From Candidatus Thiodiazotropha endoloripes (lineage in GTDB: Bacteria; Pseudomonadota; Gammaproteobacteria; Chromatiales; Chromatiaceae), in assembly GCA_001709035.1 (NCBI GenBank), contig LVKA01000016.1:310001-374000 (forward strand): 64,000 nt of DNA, written 5' to 3'. This document shows positions 47,131-55,973 of this stretch, piece after piece (the stretch's first letter is position 1; each line of letters opens with the position of its first letter). The notes under the pieces were generated by a model. It was not told the DNA's origin. It worked only from the letters and a program-made list of their open reading frames with translations, and did not search any database. The position numbers were made by a program, and so were the translations under genes.

Positions 47131-48116
47131 TGGCGACACTCAATAAGCGTCCATCCCAACAACAAGGAATCGCCCTGATCACCGCCATCGTGATTGTCGC
47201 CATGGCATCGATCGCTGCCGTGGCAATGACCCACAACCTGCAGCTCAATATTCGTCGAACCGGCAATATCCAGGCAGCGGACCAGTCCTACTACTACACC
47301 CTGGGCAGTGAAGCCTGGTCCAGAGGCATGCTGATCAGGGACTTGCTGGATGATGACTCCAAGGAGTACGACTCCCTCGATGAGAACTGGGCGATCGAAC
47401 TTCCCCCCACTCCGGTGGAAGGGGGTGAGGTACAGGCCGTTACCACCGACCTGCAAAGTCGGTTCAACCTGAACAATCTCTATGTGGAAGCAGAAGCGGA
47501 ACCGCAGGTCAAACAGGAAGCCGCCGTCCAACTGGCCATATTTCAACGTATTCTTGCAGCTCTCGAACTACCGGAGTCGATCGCCCAGGCAACCCAGGAC
47601 TGGCTCGACAGTGACATCAAGACCTCTTTCCCAGATGGTGCTGAAGATATTGAATACCTGGGACAGGAACCGGCCTACCGAACGGCCAATGGCTATATGG
47701 CCAGCCACACTGAGCTAAGACTGATCAAGGATATCGATCAGGAGAGTTACGACATACTGGCGCCACATGTCGTTGCTCTACCGGTTAAAACCCCGATCAA
47801 TGTCAACACAGCCGACCAGATTGTGTTGAAAAGCCTGCTCAACGAGCTCTCGGATGGGCATGCAGAGCAACTGATCAGTGAGCGAGAAGAGAACCCGTTC
47901 AAAGAGACGGCATCCTTTATTGAAAGACTTAGAGAACTTTTGGATAAAAATAAAGTAAAATCTGAAGAGATAGAGCCATTGATCTCAGTAGACAGTCACT
48001 TTTTTCAACTGGAGACGGTTGTACGCATGGAAAATATCAGCCAAAGATTGGTCAGCCGCCTGTACCAAGGCAGTGAGGATGTGGTTGTCATATCCCGAAC
48101 CACCGGGGTCTATTGA
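47130..48116 (+). CDS. gspK: type II secretion minor pseudopilin GspK
   Basis: A 328-residue largest tip pseudopilin. The hydrophobic helix follows QQG/IALITAIVIVAMASIAAVAM. As known for GspK it lacks Glu at +5, which allows it to sit at the tip. A large alpha-helical insert with helix-hairpin-helix-like repeats follows: TPINVNTADQIVLKSLL and SFIERLRELLDKN. Its stop overlaps the gspL start. Confidence 0.93.
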   Translation: MATLNKRPSQQQGIALITAIVIVAMASIAAVAMTHNLQLNIRRTGNIQAADQSYYYTLGSEAWSRGMLIRDLLDDDSKEYDSLDENWAIELPPTPVEGGEVQAVTTDLQSRFNLNNLYVEAEAEPQVKQEAAVQLAIFQRILAALELPESIAQATQDWLDSDIKTSFPDGAEDIEYLGQEPAYRTANGYMASHTELRLIKDIDQESYDILAPHVVALPVKTPINVNTADQIVLKSLLNELSDGHAEQLISEREENPFKETASFIERLRELLDKNKVKSEEIEPLISVDSHFFQLETVVRMENISQRLVSRLYQGSEDVVVISRTTGVY

Positions 48117-49342
48117 TGGCCGAGCATCTTATTCTGCACTGTCACGATGCATCCTGTAAGCAGGTCTCCTGGTCTTTTCGTGGCGCTAGTGGCAGCGAGC
48201 CGGGAACCGGCACCCTGGAACAGGCCGCTCAACAGGCGAAAGGCAGACGCACTCTGGTGCTGGTTCCTGCATCCGAAATCCTGATCACATCCGTCAACAT
48301 ACCAACCCGAAATCGCCAGCGTCTGTTGCAAGCGATACCTTTCTCTTTGGAGAACGAGCTTACTGAGGATATCGATGAACTCCATTTTGCCGCCGGCATC
48401 ATGGATAGCGATAACATCACTCCGGTTGCCGTTGTTGCCAGAAGTCGGCTTGAAGCGTGGCTTGAAAAATTGGAGTCGGCCGGTATCGAACCACTCGGTC
48501 TCTATCCGGATATGCTCGGGCTACCGATGGAGAATGACGCCTGGTGTCTCTACCAGAGCGACCATCAGTTACAGATTCGCACCCAGACCAACCTGGGATA
48601 CAGTGTCGATGGCGTCAATGGTGGAGAGTTTTTAAAACTGGCACTGCAGCAGGCTGGGGAATCGGCTCCACACAAATTGACCCTCTACCGTCTTAACGGC
48701 AGCCGTACAGAACTGGACCTGGAGACGATCGCACCAGACTGCGAGATCATCACCAGGGAGATAGAACACCCGGGTGAATTAACCAACCTGCTGGCTGAAA
48801 ACCTGCATCAGAAACAGCTATTGAATCTTTTGCAAGGGGAGTATCTCAGGGTCGACAAGACAACCCTGCAGTGGAAGCGCTGGCTACCCGCGGCAGTTTT
48901 GGCGCTGGTATTCGTTGGCCTCTCGATTGGCTCGTCGATTCAGCAATACAACCAGTACGACAACCAAAGCAAATTGCTGCATGCTCAGATCAGGGAGACT
49001 TTTCAGCAGGCCTTTCCGGAGGTGAAGCGAATTGTCGATCCCAGAGCACAAATGGAGCAGCGTCTGAAATCCCTGCAACGAGGTCAATCCGGAAGCTTCG
49101 CCCAATTTGCCAGCCTGTTCGTACCCTCGGCAAGCGTCATTAAAAACAGCCCGAACACTACCCTGCAAAACATCAGCTTTCGCGATGGCCAACTCAATTT
49201 GCAACTGACCATCAAAGAGCTGCAAGCCCTCGAGACCCTGAAGAAGACGATCGAGAAAAAACAGCTGACTGTCGAAATCCGCTCTGCCAATGCGGCGGAT
49301 AACCAAGTCACCTCCCATCTGAGAATCACCGGAGGATCCTGA
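48116..49342 (+). CDS. gspL: type II secretion inner-membrane platform protein GspL
   Basis: A 408-residue bitopic protein: a cytoplasmic actin-like domain (about 1-250) that binds GspE, one membrane helix near 258-278 (LPAAVLALVFVGLSIGS), and a periplasmic ferredoxin-like domain. The TTG just before the ATG at 48116 belongs to the overlap with gspK. With GspM it anchors the ATPase to the platform. Confidence 0.9.
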   Translation: MAEHLILHCHDASCKQVSWSFRGASGSEPGTGTLEQAAQQAKGRRTLVLVPASEILITSVNIPTRNRQRLLQAIPFSLENELTEDIDELHFAAGIMDSDNITPVAVVARSRLEAWLEKLESAGIEPLGLYPDMLGLPMENDAWCLYQSDHQLQIRTQTNLGYSVDGVNGGEFLKLALQQAGESAPHKLTLYRLNGSRTELDLETIAPDCEIITREIEHPGELTNLLAENLHQKQLLNLLQGEYLRVDKTTLQWKRWLPAAVLALVFVGLSIGSSIQQYNQYDNQSKLLHAQIRETFQQAFPEVKRIVDPRAQMEQRLKSLQRGQSGSFAQFASLFVPSASVIKNSPNTTLQNISFRDGQLNLQLTIKELQALETLKKTIEKKQLTVEIRSANAADNQVTSHLRITGGS

Positions 49343-49827
49343 TGAAGCAGTGGTGGCTGAGTAAAACCCCGCAAGAACATCTGGCCATGATTATTGGTGG
49401 CACGGCTGTGCTGCTGTTGTTGATCTACCTGATTGTATGGCGCCCCTTCCAGCAGAGCCTTGAGCAGAAAGCCTTATTGGTGAAGAGCCAGGAATCGACT
49501 CTGCAATGGATGAAAGACAATGCGGACCTGGTGAGAAACATGCGCAACAACCAACCCGGTAAAGGCGCAGCCAGCAACGAAGCACTGCTGACACTGGTCG
49601 ACAGGACAGCCAAACGGGTGCAGTTGAGGCAGCAGATCAAGCGTATCAAGCCCCAGGGTGACGATGCGGTTCAGCTGTGGGTCGAACAGGCCTCTTTTGA
49701 CGCCCTGATTCGCTGGCTGGGTCAGATGACCCAGGAGCATGCATTGAATATCGAATCACTCAATATCGATCGAGAGGATGCTCCAGGGCTGATCAATGCC
49801 CGGGTGGTCCTGCAGCGCGGAGGATAG
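49342..49827 (+). CDS. gspM: type II secretion platform protein GspM
   Basis: A 161-residue bitopic protein with one membrane helix (about 14-31) and a periplasmic coiled-coil plus ferredoxin-like domain. WMKDNADLVRNMR is GspM-typical. GGAGGATCCTG before the ATG is a strong ribosome-binding site; the start overlaps the gspL stop by one base. Confidence 0.9.
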   Translation: MKQWWLSKTPQEHLAMIIGGTAVLLLLIYLIVWRPFQQSLEQKALLVKSQESTLQWMKDNADLVRNMRNNQPGKGAASNEALLTLVDRTAKRVQLRQQIKRIKPQGDDAVQLWVEQASFDALIRWLGQMTQEHALNIESLNIDREDAPGLINARVVLQRGG

Positions 49828-49833
49828 AAGGTA

Positions 49834-50589
49834 ATGAAGTGGTGGAGTTATCTGCTGATCGGTCTCGGGGCCTATCTGCTGATCATGGTGATCAGCCTGC
49901 CGGCAGAGCATGTCCTGGGCTGGACGGCAGGCAACGATAAGAAAACTCCTTTCACCTACGGCACCATCAAAGGAAGCCTGTGGCGTGGCAAGATGGAGGC
50001 GTTGACCGTGAATGGTGTTCCCCTCGACAAACTCAAATGGCGCTTCTCTCCAAGTGAATTGCTATTCGGTCGTCTCGGCTTTGACGTTCAGATCAATCAT
50101 GCGGGTCAGGAACTGGAAGCAGATGTTGCGAAAGGATTTGGCAATGAGATCCAAATTGAGGATATCAGTGGCGTGATTCAGGCTGCGATCATTCCTCAGT
50201 TGATCAATATGGCACAAATCGGGGTTGACGGTAACGTTAACCTGAACCTCCAACAGATCACTCTGTCAGACAATCAGATCATCTATGCGGAAGGCGAGGT
50301 GCAGTGGCTGGACTCAGCCCTGAAAAGCCCGTTCGCACTCAAGGTTGGCGATCTTAAGGCTGATCTTGAAACGGATGATTCAGGAGCAGTCCGGGCAAAA
50401 ATCAAAGACTTGGGAGGACCTACCGCCGTGGATGGGGAGCTCAGTCTGACACTGGACGGAAACTTCCAGGTCAATGGCCAGATCAAACCGGGAACAGATT
50501 CCGATCCCCGACTTGGCGGTGCCCTGAATGCAATCAGCAAACGCAAACCTGATGGCAGCTACCAGATCGCCTACAGCGCGCGGCTTTGA
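49834..50589 (+). CDS. gspN: type II secretion protein GspN
   Basis: A 251-residue protein with an N-terminal membrane anchor (about 6-22) and a periplasmic beta-rich domain (GTIKGSLWRGKMEALTVNG is the family hallmark). It is an accessory T2SS component present in only some systems; the role is not settled. The following 200 bases separate it from gspD, so it may be the last gene of a gspG-N transcript. Confidence 0.87.
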   Translation: MKWWSYLLIGLGAYLLIMVISLPAEHVLGWTAGNDKKTPFTYGTIKGSLWRGKMEALTVNGVPLDKLKWRFSPSELLFGRLGFDVQINHAGQELEADVAKGFGNEIQIEDISGVIQAAIIPQLINMAQIGVDGNVNLNLQQITLSDNQIIYAEGEVQWLDSALKSPFALKVGDLKADLETDDSGAVRAKIKDLGGPTAVDGELSLTLDGNFQVNGQIKPGTDSDPRLGGALNAISKRKPDGSYQIAYSARL

Positions 50590-50646
50590 AGCATGTGCAC
50601 TGTTTCATACTACTGTTTTGAACCGGTAGGCCAATGGGCTAACATC

Positions 50647-50655
50647 TGCTATTAT
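50647..50655 (+). promoter_or_regulatory. candidate extended -10 promoter for gspDEF
   Basis: TGC-TATTAT is an extended -10 element (TGnTATAAT-like). No clear -35 box lies at the right spacing. It could allow gspDEF to be expressed apart from gspG-N. Confidence 0.3.
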
Positions 50656-50684
50656 GGAATGGATTACATATTCAACATAAACCC

Positions 50685-50789
50685 ATGATGGATAAAGAAT
50701 TTCACAACTATTTCCCTGACCTGTCACAAACCAGTGACCTGAATTGGATCAGGCTTGTTGCAGAGAGTGCTAGGGGACAGCTTCAATGA
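50685..50789 (+). CDS. possible 34-residue peptide coupled to gspD
   Basis: A short frame begins MMDKEFHNYFPDLSQTSD and ends with TGA inside the gspD ATG-ATG start (CAATGATG), so the two could be translationally coupled. The segment resembles loosely the first residues of Crp/Fnr-type cNMP domains, so it might be a remnant. It may equally be a chance frame in the gspD leader. Confidence 0.25.
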   Translation: MMDKEFHNYFPDLSQTSDLNWIRLVAESARGQLQ

Positions 50790-52795
50790 TGACCATTTCG
50801 GCCAATAAATTCATGGACAGATCAGTTCCGCTCCAGCACAAAATTCGCCATGCGCTGCTTCTGTGCTGCTGCATGATTCTATTGAACTTTGCGACGATCA
50901 CGCCCACTCAAGCCGAGCAGATCACCCTGAATCTGAACAACGCGGATATCGAAGCCCTGATCAAAACGGTTTCAGAACATACCGGCAAGAACTTCGTCAT
51001 CGATCCACGGGTCAAAGGCAAGGTCACGGTGATATCCGCCCACCCGATGGATCGGAATGAGTTCTATGAGGTCTTTCTGTCGATCCTAGAGGTTCATGGT
51101 TTTTCAACCATTCCCAGTGGCGAGGTAATCAAGATCGTTCCCGATGTAAAAGCCAAACAGGGTGGCATTCCCACCCTGGCGAGAGCCGGCTCGCTGCCAG
51201 GGGATCAAATCGTCACGCGGATTATTCAGGTGAAGAATGTCACCTCGGCCCAACTGGTCCCCATCCTGCGTCCGCTGATTCCCCAGGAGGGGCACCTGGC
51301 GGCCTACCCGGACACCAATGTACTGATCATCTCTGACCGACGCCGCAATGTGGACCGTCTGATGAGAATCATCGAACAGATCGATCAAGTCAGTGACAGC
51401 TCCATTGAGGTCATCACACTGCAGCACGCCTCCTCAGCGGAAGTGGTACGGATTCTGGAAAGTCTCAAACCGACGGCTGCCAAGGGTGCCTCCAGATCGG
51501 CCTCAAAGATGGTCGCCGATGAACGCACCAACAGCATCCTGATTAGCGGCGACCCGACTGAACGCCTACGGGCACGGGTGGTGATCGAACATCTGGATAC
51601 CCCGTTTGATAACGAGGGTAACGCCCAGGTCGTGTATCTGAAATACGCCAATGCCGTAGACCTGGTTAACGTACTGACCGGGGTTAGTGAAAACATCGAT
51701 GAGGGTGGTCAGGGTAAAGCGGCAAAGGGGAAAAGCAAACCCAAGGTGCCGGTCAACATACAGGCTGATGAAGCCTCGAATGCCTTGATCATTACTGCGC
51801 CACCGGATGTTTTCCACTCCCTGCAGGCAATCATCCGTAAACTGGATATCCGTCGCGCCCAGGTTCTGGTCGAGGCAATCATTGCTGAAGTCTCCTATGA
51901 CAAGGCCAAAAGTCTGGGTGTGCAGTGGGTGGTCGATGGCACACCGGATGGTCAGGGCCCGGTTGGTGTGATCAATCTGGGTTCACCGACCATTACGGAC
52001 GTCTACAACTCGGTGGTTGCCGGCGCCGGTGTACCACTGGGCCCCGGCACCTCGATCGGCCTGGGCCGATTTGACAGCGACCGGGTCAATTTCGCGGCTC
52101 TGATACAGGCACTGGAGAGTGATACCACCAGCAATATTCTCTCTACCCCCAGCCTGACCACACTGGATAATCAGGAAGCGGAGATTGTGATCGGTCAGAA
52201 TGTGCCGTTCATAACCGGCTCCTACAGTTCCACCGGTGGCACCAGCAATTCGGTCAATCCGTTCCAAACCGTGCAGCGTGAGGATGTGGGTCTGACACTC
52301 AAGGTCAAACCTCAGATCAACGAAGGCAACTCCATTCAGCTCGAGATTGAACAGGAGATCTCCAGCATCAATGCCTCAGCAAGTACCGGCACCAGCGATA
52401 TCGTCACCAACAAGCGCACCATCAAAACCGTGGTGATGGTGGAAGATGGCGCGACAATCGTACTTGGCGGACTGATCCAGGAAGACCTTCAACAGACCGA
52501 AGAGAAAGTCCCCCTGCTTGGCGACATTCCTCTGTTAGGCGCCCTCTTCCGCTCCAACAAGACCTCCAAGGTCAAACGAAATCTGATGGTCTTTCTCAGG
52601 CCGGTAGTGTTGAGGGATGCCGCGATCAGTTCCCAGATTGCCAGTGAAAAGTACAACTACTTCCGCGCTCAGCAGCTTAAAATGAAGCAGGAAGGCGTCA
52701 ATCTGATGGATGATGAGGAGACACCGATCATACCACCCCGGTTTGGTACTTTCGCTCCACCTTTCGAGGGTGAGCCGACAGAGCCGGAACTCTGA
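50786..52795 (+). CDS. gspD: type II secretion outer-membrane secretin GspD
   Basis: A 669-residue secretin. The signal peptide has a long charged n-region and ends near TQA/EQ (about 43). N0 (ITLNLNNADIEALIKTVSEHTGK) and N1-N3 domains follow to about 350, with a Lys/Gly-rich linker near 305-320. The C-terminal secretin domain has VPFITGSYSSTGG, the gate region, and EEKVPLLGDIPLLGALFR, the membrane signature. GGGGA lies before the ATG; the second ATG at 50789 is an equal choice. No pilotin-type S-domain is evident. gspD heads a D-E-F group. Confidence 0.95.
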   Translation: MMTISANKFMDRSVPLQHKIRHALLLCCCMILLNFATITPTQAEQITLNLNNADIEALIKTVSEHTGKNFVIDPRVKGKVTVISAHPMDRNEFYEVFLSILEVHGFSTIPSGEVIKIVPDVKAKQGGIPTLARAGSLPGDQIVTRIIQVKNVTSAQLVPILRPLIPQEGHLAAYPDTNVLIISDRRRNVDRLMRIIEQIDQVSDSSIEVITLQHASSAEVVRILESLKPTAAKGASRSASKMVADERTNSILISGDPTERLRARVVIEHLDTPFDNEGNAQVVYLKYANAVDLVNVLTGVSENIDEGGQGKAAKGKSKPKVPVNIQADEASNALIITAPPDVFHSLQAIIRKLDIRRAQVLVEAIIAEVSYDKAKSLGVQWVVDGTPDGQGPVGVINLGSPTITDVYNSVVAGAGVPLGPGTSIGLGRFDSDRVNFAALIQALESDTTSNILSTPSLTTLDNQEAEIVIGQNVPFITGSYSSTGGTSNSVNPFQTVQREDVGLTLKVKPQINEGNSIQLEIEQEISSINASASTGTSDIVTNKRTIKTVVMVEDGATIVLGGLIQEDLQQTEEKVPLLGDIPLLGALFRSNKTSKVKRNLMVFLRPVVLRDAAISSQIASEKYNYFRAQQLKMKQEGVNLMDDEETPIIPPRFGTFAPPFEGEPTEPEL

Positions 52796-52810
52796 CCGGT
52801 AGCGTAAGCC

Positions 52811-54379
52811 ATGTCTGACACGACAACCTCAAATCCACTACAGGACGCATTGAACCCGGTGTCCGAACTGCTTTCCGAAGATCCGGAAAGCCTACCACCC
52901 CAGGAGCCAAGTCAGCTGCCTTATGCTTACGCAAGACGGCATGGCGCTGTGGTGGTGCTTAATGATCAGACAGGTGAGTACGAGTTACTCTACAAAACCG
53001 GAGTTTCGATTTTAGTACTGAATGAAATTCGCCGGCTCTATGGTCAACCCCTGGTCTTCAAACAGATCGATGAGGAGAGTCTGGAGAGACAGCTCTCGCT
53101 GATCTATGAGTCGGGCTCCAAACAATCGAGCCAGATCATGGAGACCATGGGCGATGATATGGATCTCGATCATGCCGCCCAGGCGCTCAACCAGCCGGAA
53201 GATCTGCTGGGCAGTGACGATGATGCTCCTATTATCCGATTGATCAATGCCCTGTTTACCGAGGCGATCAAAGAGCAGGCTTCAGATATCCATATCGAAC
53301 CCTATGAAAACCGCCTGGTGGTGCGCTTCCGGGTCGACGGGGTATTGCGTGAAGTCCTCTCGCCTCCTCGCAATGTCTCTTCTTTCCTGGTTTCCCGCAT
53401 CAAGGTCATGGCGCAGCTCGATATCGCTGAAAAACGCATTCCCCAGGATGGCCGGATCTCTTTGAAAGTAGGGAACCGCCCAGTGGATGTGCGTGTCTCA
53501 ACCCTACCCTCCAGCTATGGCGAACGGGTGGTATTGCGTCTACTCGACAAACAGGCGGGCCGGCTCGATCTGGAACACCTGGGCATGGCCAGAGATCTGC
53601 TGGAACAGGTCGATCCCGGCGTGATTCGGCGTCCTCACGGCATCTTTCTGGTCACCGGCCCCACCGGCTCGGGTAAAACAACCACCCTGTATGCCGCTTT
53701 GAGCCGACTCAATACCCAGAGCCGTAACATCGTCACCGTGGAAGATCCGATCGAGTATTATCTCGACGGCATTGGACAGACCCAGGTGAACAACAAGGTT
53801 GATCTCACCTTTGCCCGCGGCCTAAGGGCGATTCTCCGCCAGGATCCGGATGTGGTGATGGTTGGTGAGATTCGTGACCTGGAAACCGCACAAATTGCGG
53901 TACAGGCCAGTTTGACCGGTCATATGGTGATGTCGAGCCTGCATACCAACACGGCAATCGGCAGCATCTCCCGCCTCAGGGATATGGGAGTGGAACCGTT
54001 CCTGCTCTCCTCCAGTTTGATCGGTGTACTGGCCCAGCGTCTGGTACGCACACTATGCCCTCACTGTAAGGAGCCCTACAGCGCCAGCCAGCAGGAGCTG
54101 GAACTGATGGAGCAACCAAGCAGTGAGTCAGTCACGATCTACTCCGCCAAAGGGTGTGAAAAGTGTCATAACCACGGCTATGCGGGCAGAACCGGCATCT
54201 ATGAGCTGATCACCATCGACGAGAGCCTGCGCAACATGATTCACAAGGGCAGCGGTGAGATGGAGATGCTGGAACACGCCAGGAACTTCACCGACAGCAT
54301 TCGCCAGGATGGCATGAAGCGGGTTCTCGATGGTGATACCACCATCGATGAGATCATCCGTGTGACCCAGGAAGGATAG
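52811..54379 (+). CDS. gspE: type II secretion ATPase GspE
   Basis: A 522-residue hexameric ATPase that powers the pseudopilus. The N-terminal N1E domain binds GspL. GPTGSGKTTTLYA (near 283-295) is Walker A, VGEIRDLETAQIAVQASLTGH is the Walker B and His-box region, and ASDIHIEPYENRLVVRFRVDG is the family N2 signature. The zinc-binding tetracysteine CPHC (near 416) and CEKC (near 451) are intact, as in T2SS and not twitching ATPases. Confidence 0.96.
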   Translation: MSDTTTSNPLQDALNPVSELLSEDPESLPPQEPSQLPYAYARRHGAVVVLNDQTGEYELLYKTGVSILVLNEIRRLYGQPLVFKQIDEESLERQLSLIYESGSKQSSQIMETMGDDMDLDHAAQALNQPEDLLGSDDDAPIIRLINALFTEAIKEQASDIHIEPYENRLVVRFRVDGVLREVLSPPRNVSSFLVSRIKVMAQLDIAEKRIPQDGRISLKVGNRPVDVRVSTLPSSYGERVVLRLLDKQAGRLDLEHLGMARDLLEQVDPGVIRRPHGIFLVTGPTGSGKTTTLYAALSRLNTQSRNIVTVEDPIEYYLDGIGQTQVNNKVDLTFARGLRAILRQDPDVVMVGEIRDLETAQIAVQASLTGHMVMSSLHTNTAIGSISRLRDMGVEPFLLSSSLIGVLAQRLVRTLCPHCKEPYSASQQELELMEQPSSESVTIYSAKGCEKCHNHGYAGRTGIYELITIDESLRNMIHKGSGEMEMLEHARNFTDSIRQDGMKRVLDGDTTIDEIIRVTQEG

Positions 54380-54385
54380 CCCGCC

Positions 54386-55597
54386 TTGGATGCCTTTGAA
54401 TATGTAGCACTCGATCCGAGCGGTAAGGAGAAGCGTGGTGTTCTTGAGGGTGACAGCCCAAGACAGGTACGCCAGCAACTGCGGGAATCGGGGCTGACCC
54501 CCCTCTCTATCGATTCCGCAAGCGGCACCGCCACACAGAGCAAGAGCAAGCTGTTTCAGCGTCAGATCAATGCCATGGAACTGGCTCTGATCACCCGCCA
54601 GATGGCCACCCTGCTACGCTCAGGACTCCCCCTTGAGCATGTCCTGAAAACCACCGCCCAGCAAACGGACAAACGTCATGTGGAGCGCACCCTGCTGGCG
54701 GTACGGGCCAAGGTCCTGGAAGGCAGAACCCTGGCGGACGGCCTCAAGGATTTCCCCAAAACCTTCCCGGAAGTCTATATCCAGACCGTCTCCTCAGGGG
54801 AGGAGTCCGGCCATCTTGAAGTGGTCTTGGAGAGACTGGCGGACTACACCGAGCAGCGCCAGCAGATGCGTCAGAAGACCATCTTCGCCCTCTTCTACCC
54901 GGCACTGCTGACCATCGTCTCTCTGCTGATTGTCGGCGGTCTGCTGACCTATATCGTACCCCAGGTCACCCGGGTGTTCGAATCCATGTCCGCCGAACTC
55001 CCCTGGATTACCCAGGCATTGATGTCCACCAGTGACACCTTGCGCAGCTACGGGGTTCCGATCTTCGTGACGCTGCTGGCGCTCGGTCTGTTTTTCAGCT
55101 ATCTGCTGAAGAAACCCGGCCCCAAGCGCTGGTGGCATCGCACCCTGCTGCGCATCCCCCTGGTGGGGCGTCTCGTGCGGACCGCGAATGCGGCCCGTTT
55201 CTCCAGAACCCTGAGCATCATGGCCGCAAGCAGCGTGCCGATTCTCGATTCGATGCGCATCGCTTCCCAGGTCCTGACCAATCTGCCGATGCGCAGCGCC
55301 GTCGAGGAAGCCACTTTAAGGGTTCGTGAAGGGGCCAGTCTCTATCAGGCCCTGGACAAAACCGGATACTTCCCGCCGATGACCCTCAGTCTGCTCGCCA
55401 GCGGTGAATCGAGTGGCAACCTGGAAGGTATGCTGGAGCGTTCCGCCGATATCCAGGAGCGAGAGATAGAAACCCTGGTCTCCACGATTCAGGGACTGTT
55501 CGAACCTATACTCATCCTGGTCATGGGTGGTATTGTGCTGGTCATCGTACTGGCTATACTGCTGCCTATTTTCGATCTTAACCAATTGGTAGCCTGA
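54386..55597 (+). CDS. gspF: type II secretion inner-membrane platform protein GspF
   Basis: A 403-residue polytopic protein with two GspF domains (about 70-190 and 270-395) and three membrane helices (about 168-190, 220-240 and 370-395). SGEESGHLEVVLERLADYTEQR and the second copy SGESSGNLEGMLERSADIQERE are clear internal repeats. It starts with TTG at 54386, with AAGGA about nine bases upstream; protein homology begins right there (DAFEYVALD). Confidence 0.95.
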   Translation: MDAFEYVALDPSGKEKRGVLEGDSPRQVRQQLRESGLTPLSIDSASGTATQSKSKLFQRQINAMELALITRQMATLLRSGLPLEHVLKTTAQQTDKRHVERTLLAVRAKVLEGRTLADGLKDFPKTFPEVYIQTVSSGEESGHLEVVLERLADYTEQRQQMRQKTIFALFYPALLTIVSLLIVGGLLTYIVPQVTRVFESMSAELPWITQALMSTSDTLRSYGVPIFVTLLALGLFFSYLLKKPGPKRWWHRTLLRIPLVGRLVRTANAARFSRTLSIMAASSVPILDSMRIASQVLTNLPMRSAVEEATLRVREGASLYQALDKTGYFPPMTLSLLASGESSGNLEGMLERSADIQEREIETLVSTIQGLFEPILILVMGGIVLVIVLAILLPIFDLNQLVA

Positions 55598-55601
55598 CTC
55601 T

Positions 55602-55946
55602 ATGGAATTTCCTAGCAAACCAATACGCACACTGCCACTCATCATTGCGCTCTGTTTAGCCATTCTGAGTGGTTGTGCAACCTCCCCGGATCCTTCAGTG
55701 GATGAAACGGCGCTTATCCTGACTGAAGCTCACAAGGCCTACAACGCCAAAGAGTATAAGAGGGTCTTTCAACTGCTGTTTCCCCTCGCAGCTGCCGGTA
55801 ATGACAAGGCGCAATACGCCCTGGGCTACCTCTTCTATCATGGTATGGGAGTCGAAAAGAATGAACGCCAGGCGATGCACTGGGTTCAGCAGGCCGCCGC
55901 CCAGGGAAACCGCAAAGCAATCCAGGCGTTGACCCCAGTACAATAA
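55602..55946 (+). CDS. small lipoprotein with Sel1/TPR-like repeat
   Basis: A 114-residue protein with a signal peptide and lipobox LSGC (Cys near 25). One or two Sel1-like repeats follow (LAAAGNDKAQYALGYLFYHGMGV, then AMHWVQQAAAQGNRKAIQAL). It starts four bases after gspF, so it belongs to the T2SS transcript. Position and lipoprotein nature suggest an accessory such as a secretin pilotin, but there is no sequence similarity to known pilotins that I can see. Confidence 0.8.
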   Translation: MEFPSKPIRTLPLIIALCLAILSGCATSPDPSVDETALILTEAHKAYNAKEYKRVFQLLFPLAAAGNDKAQYALGYLFYHGMGVEKNERQAMHWVQQAAAQGNRKAIQALTPVQ

Positions 55947-55973
55947 GAATCGGCTGATAGCCGCGTCGACGGA

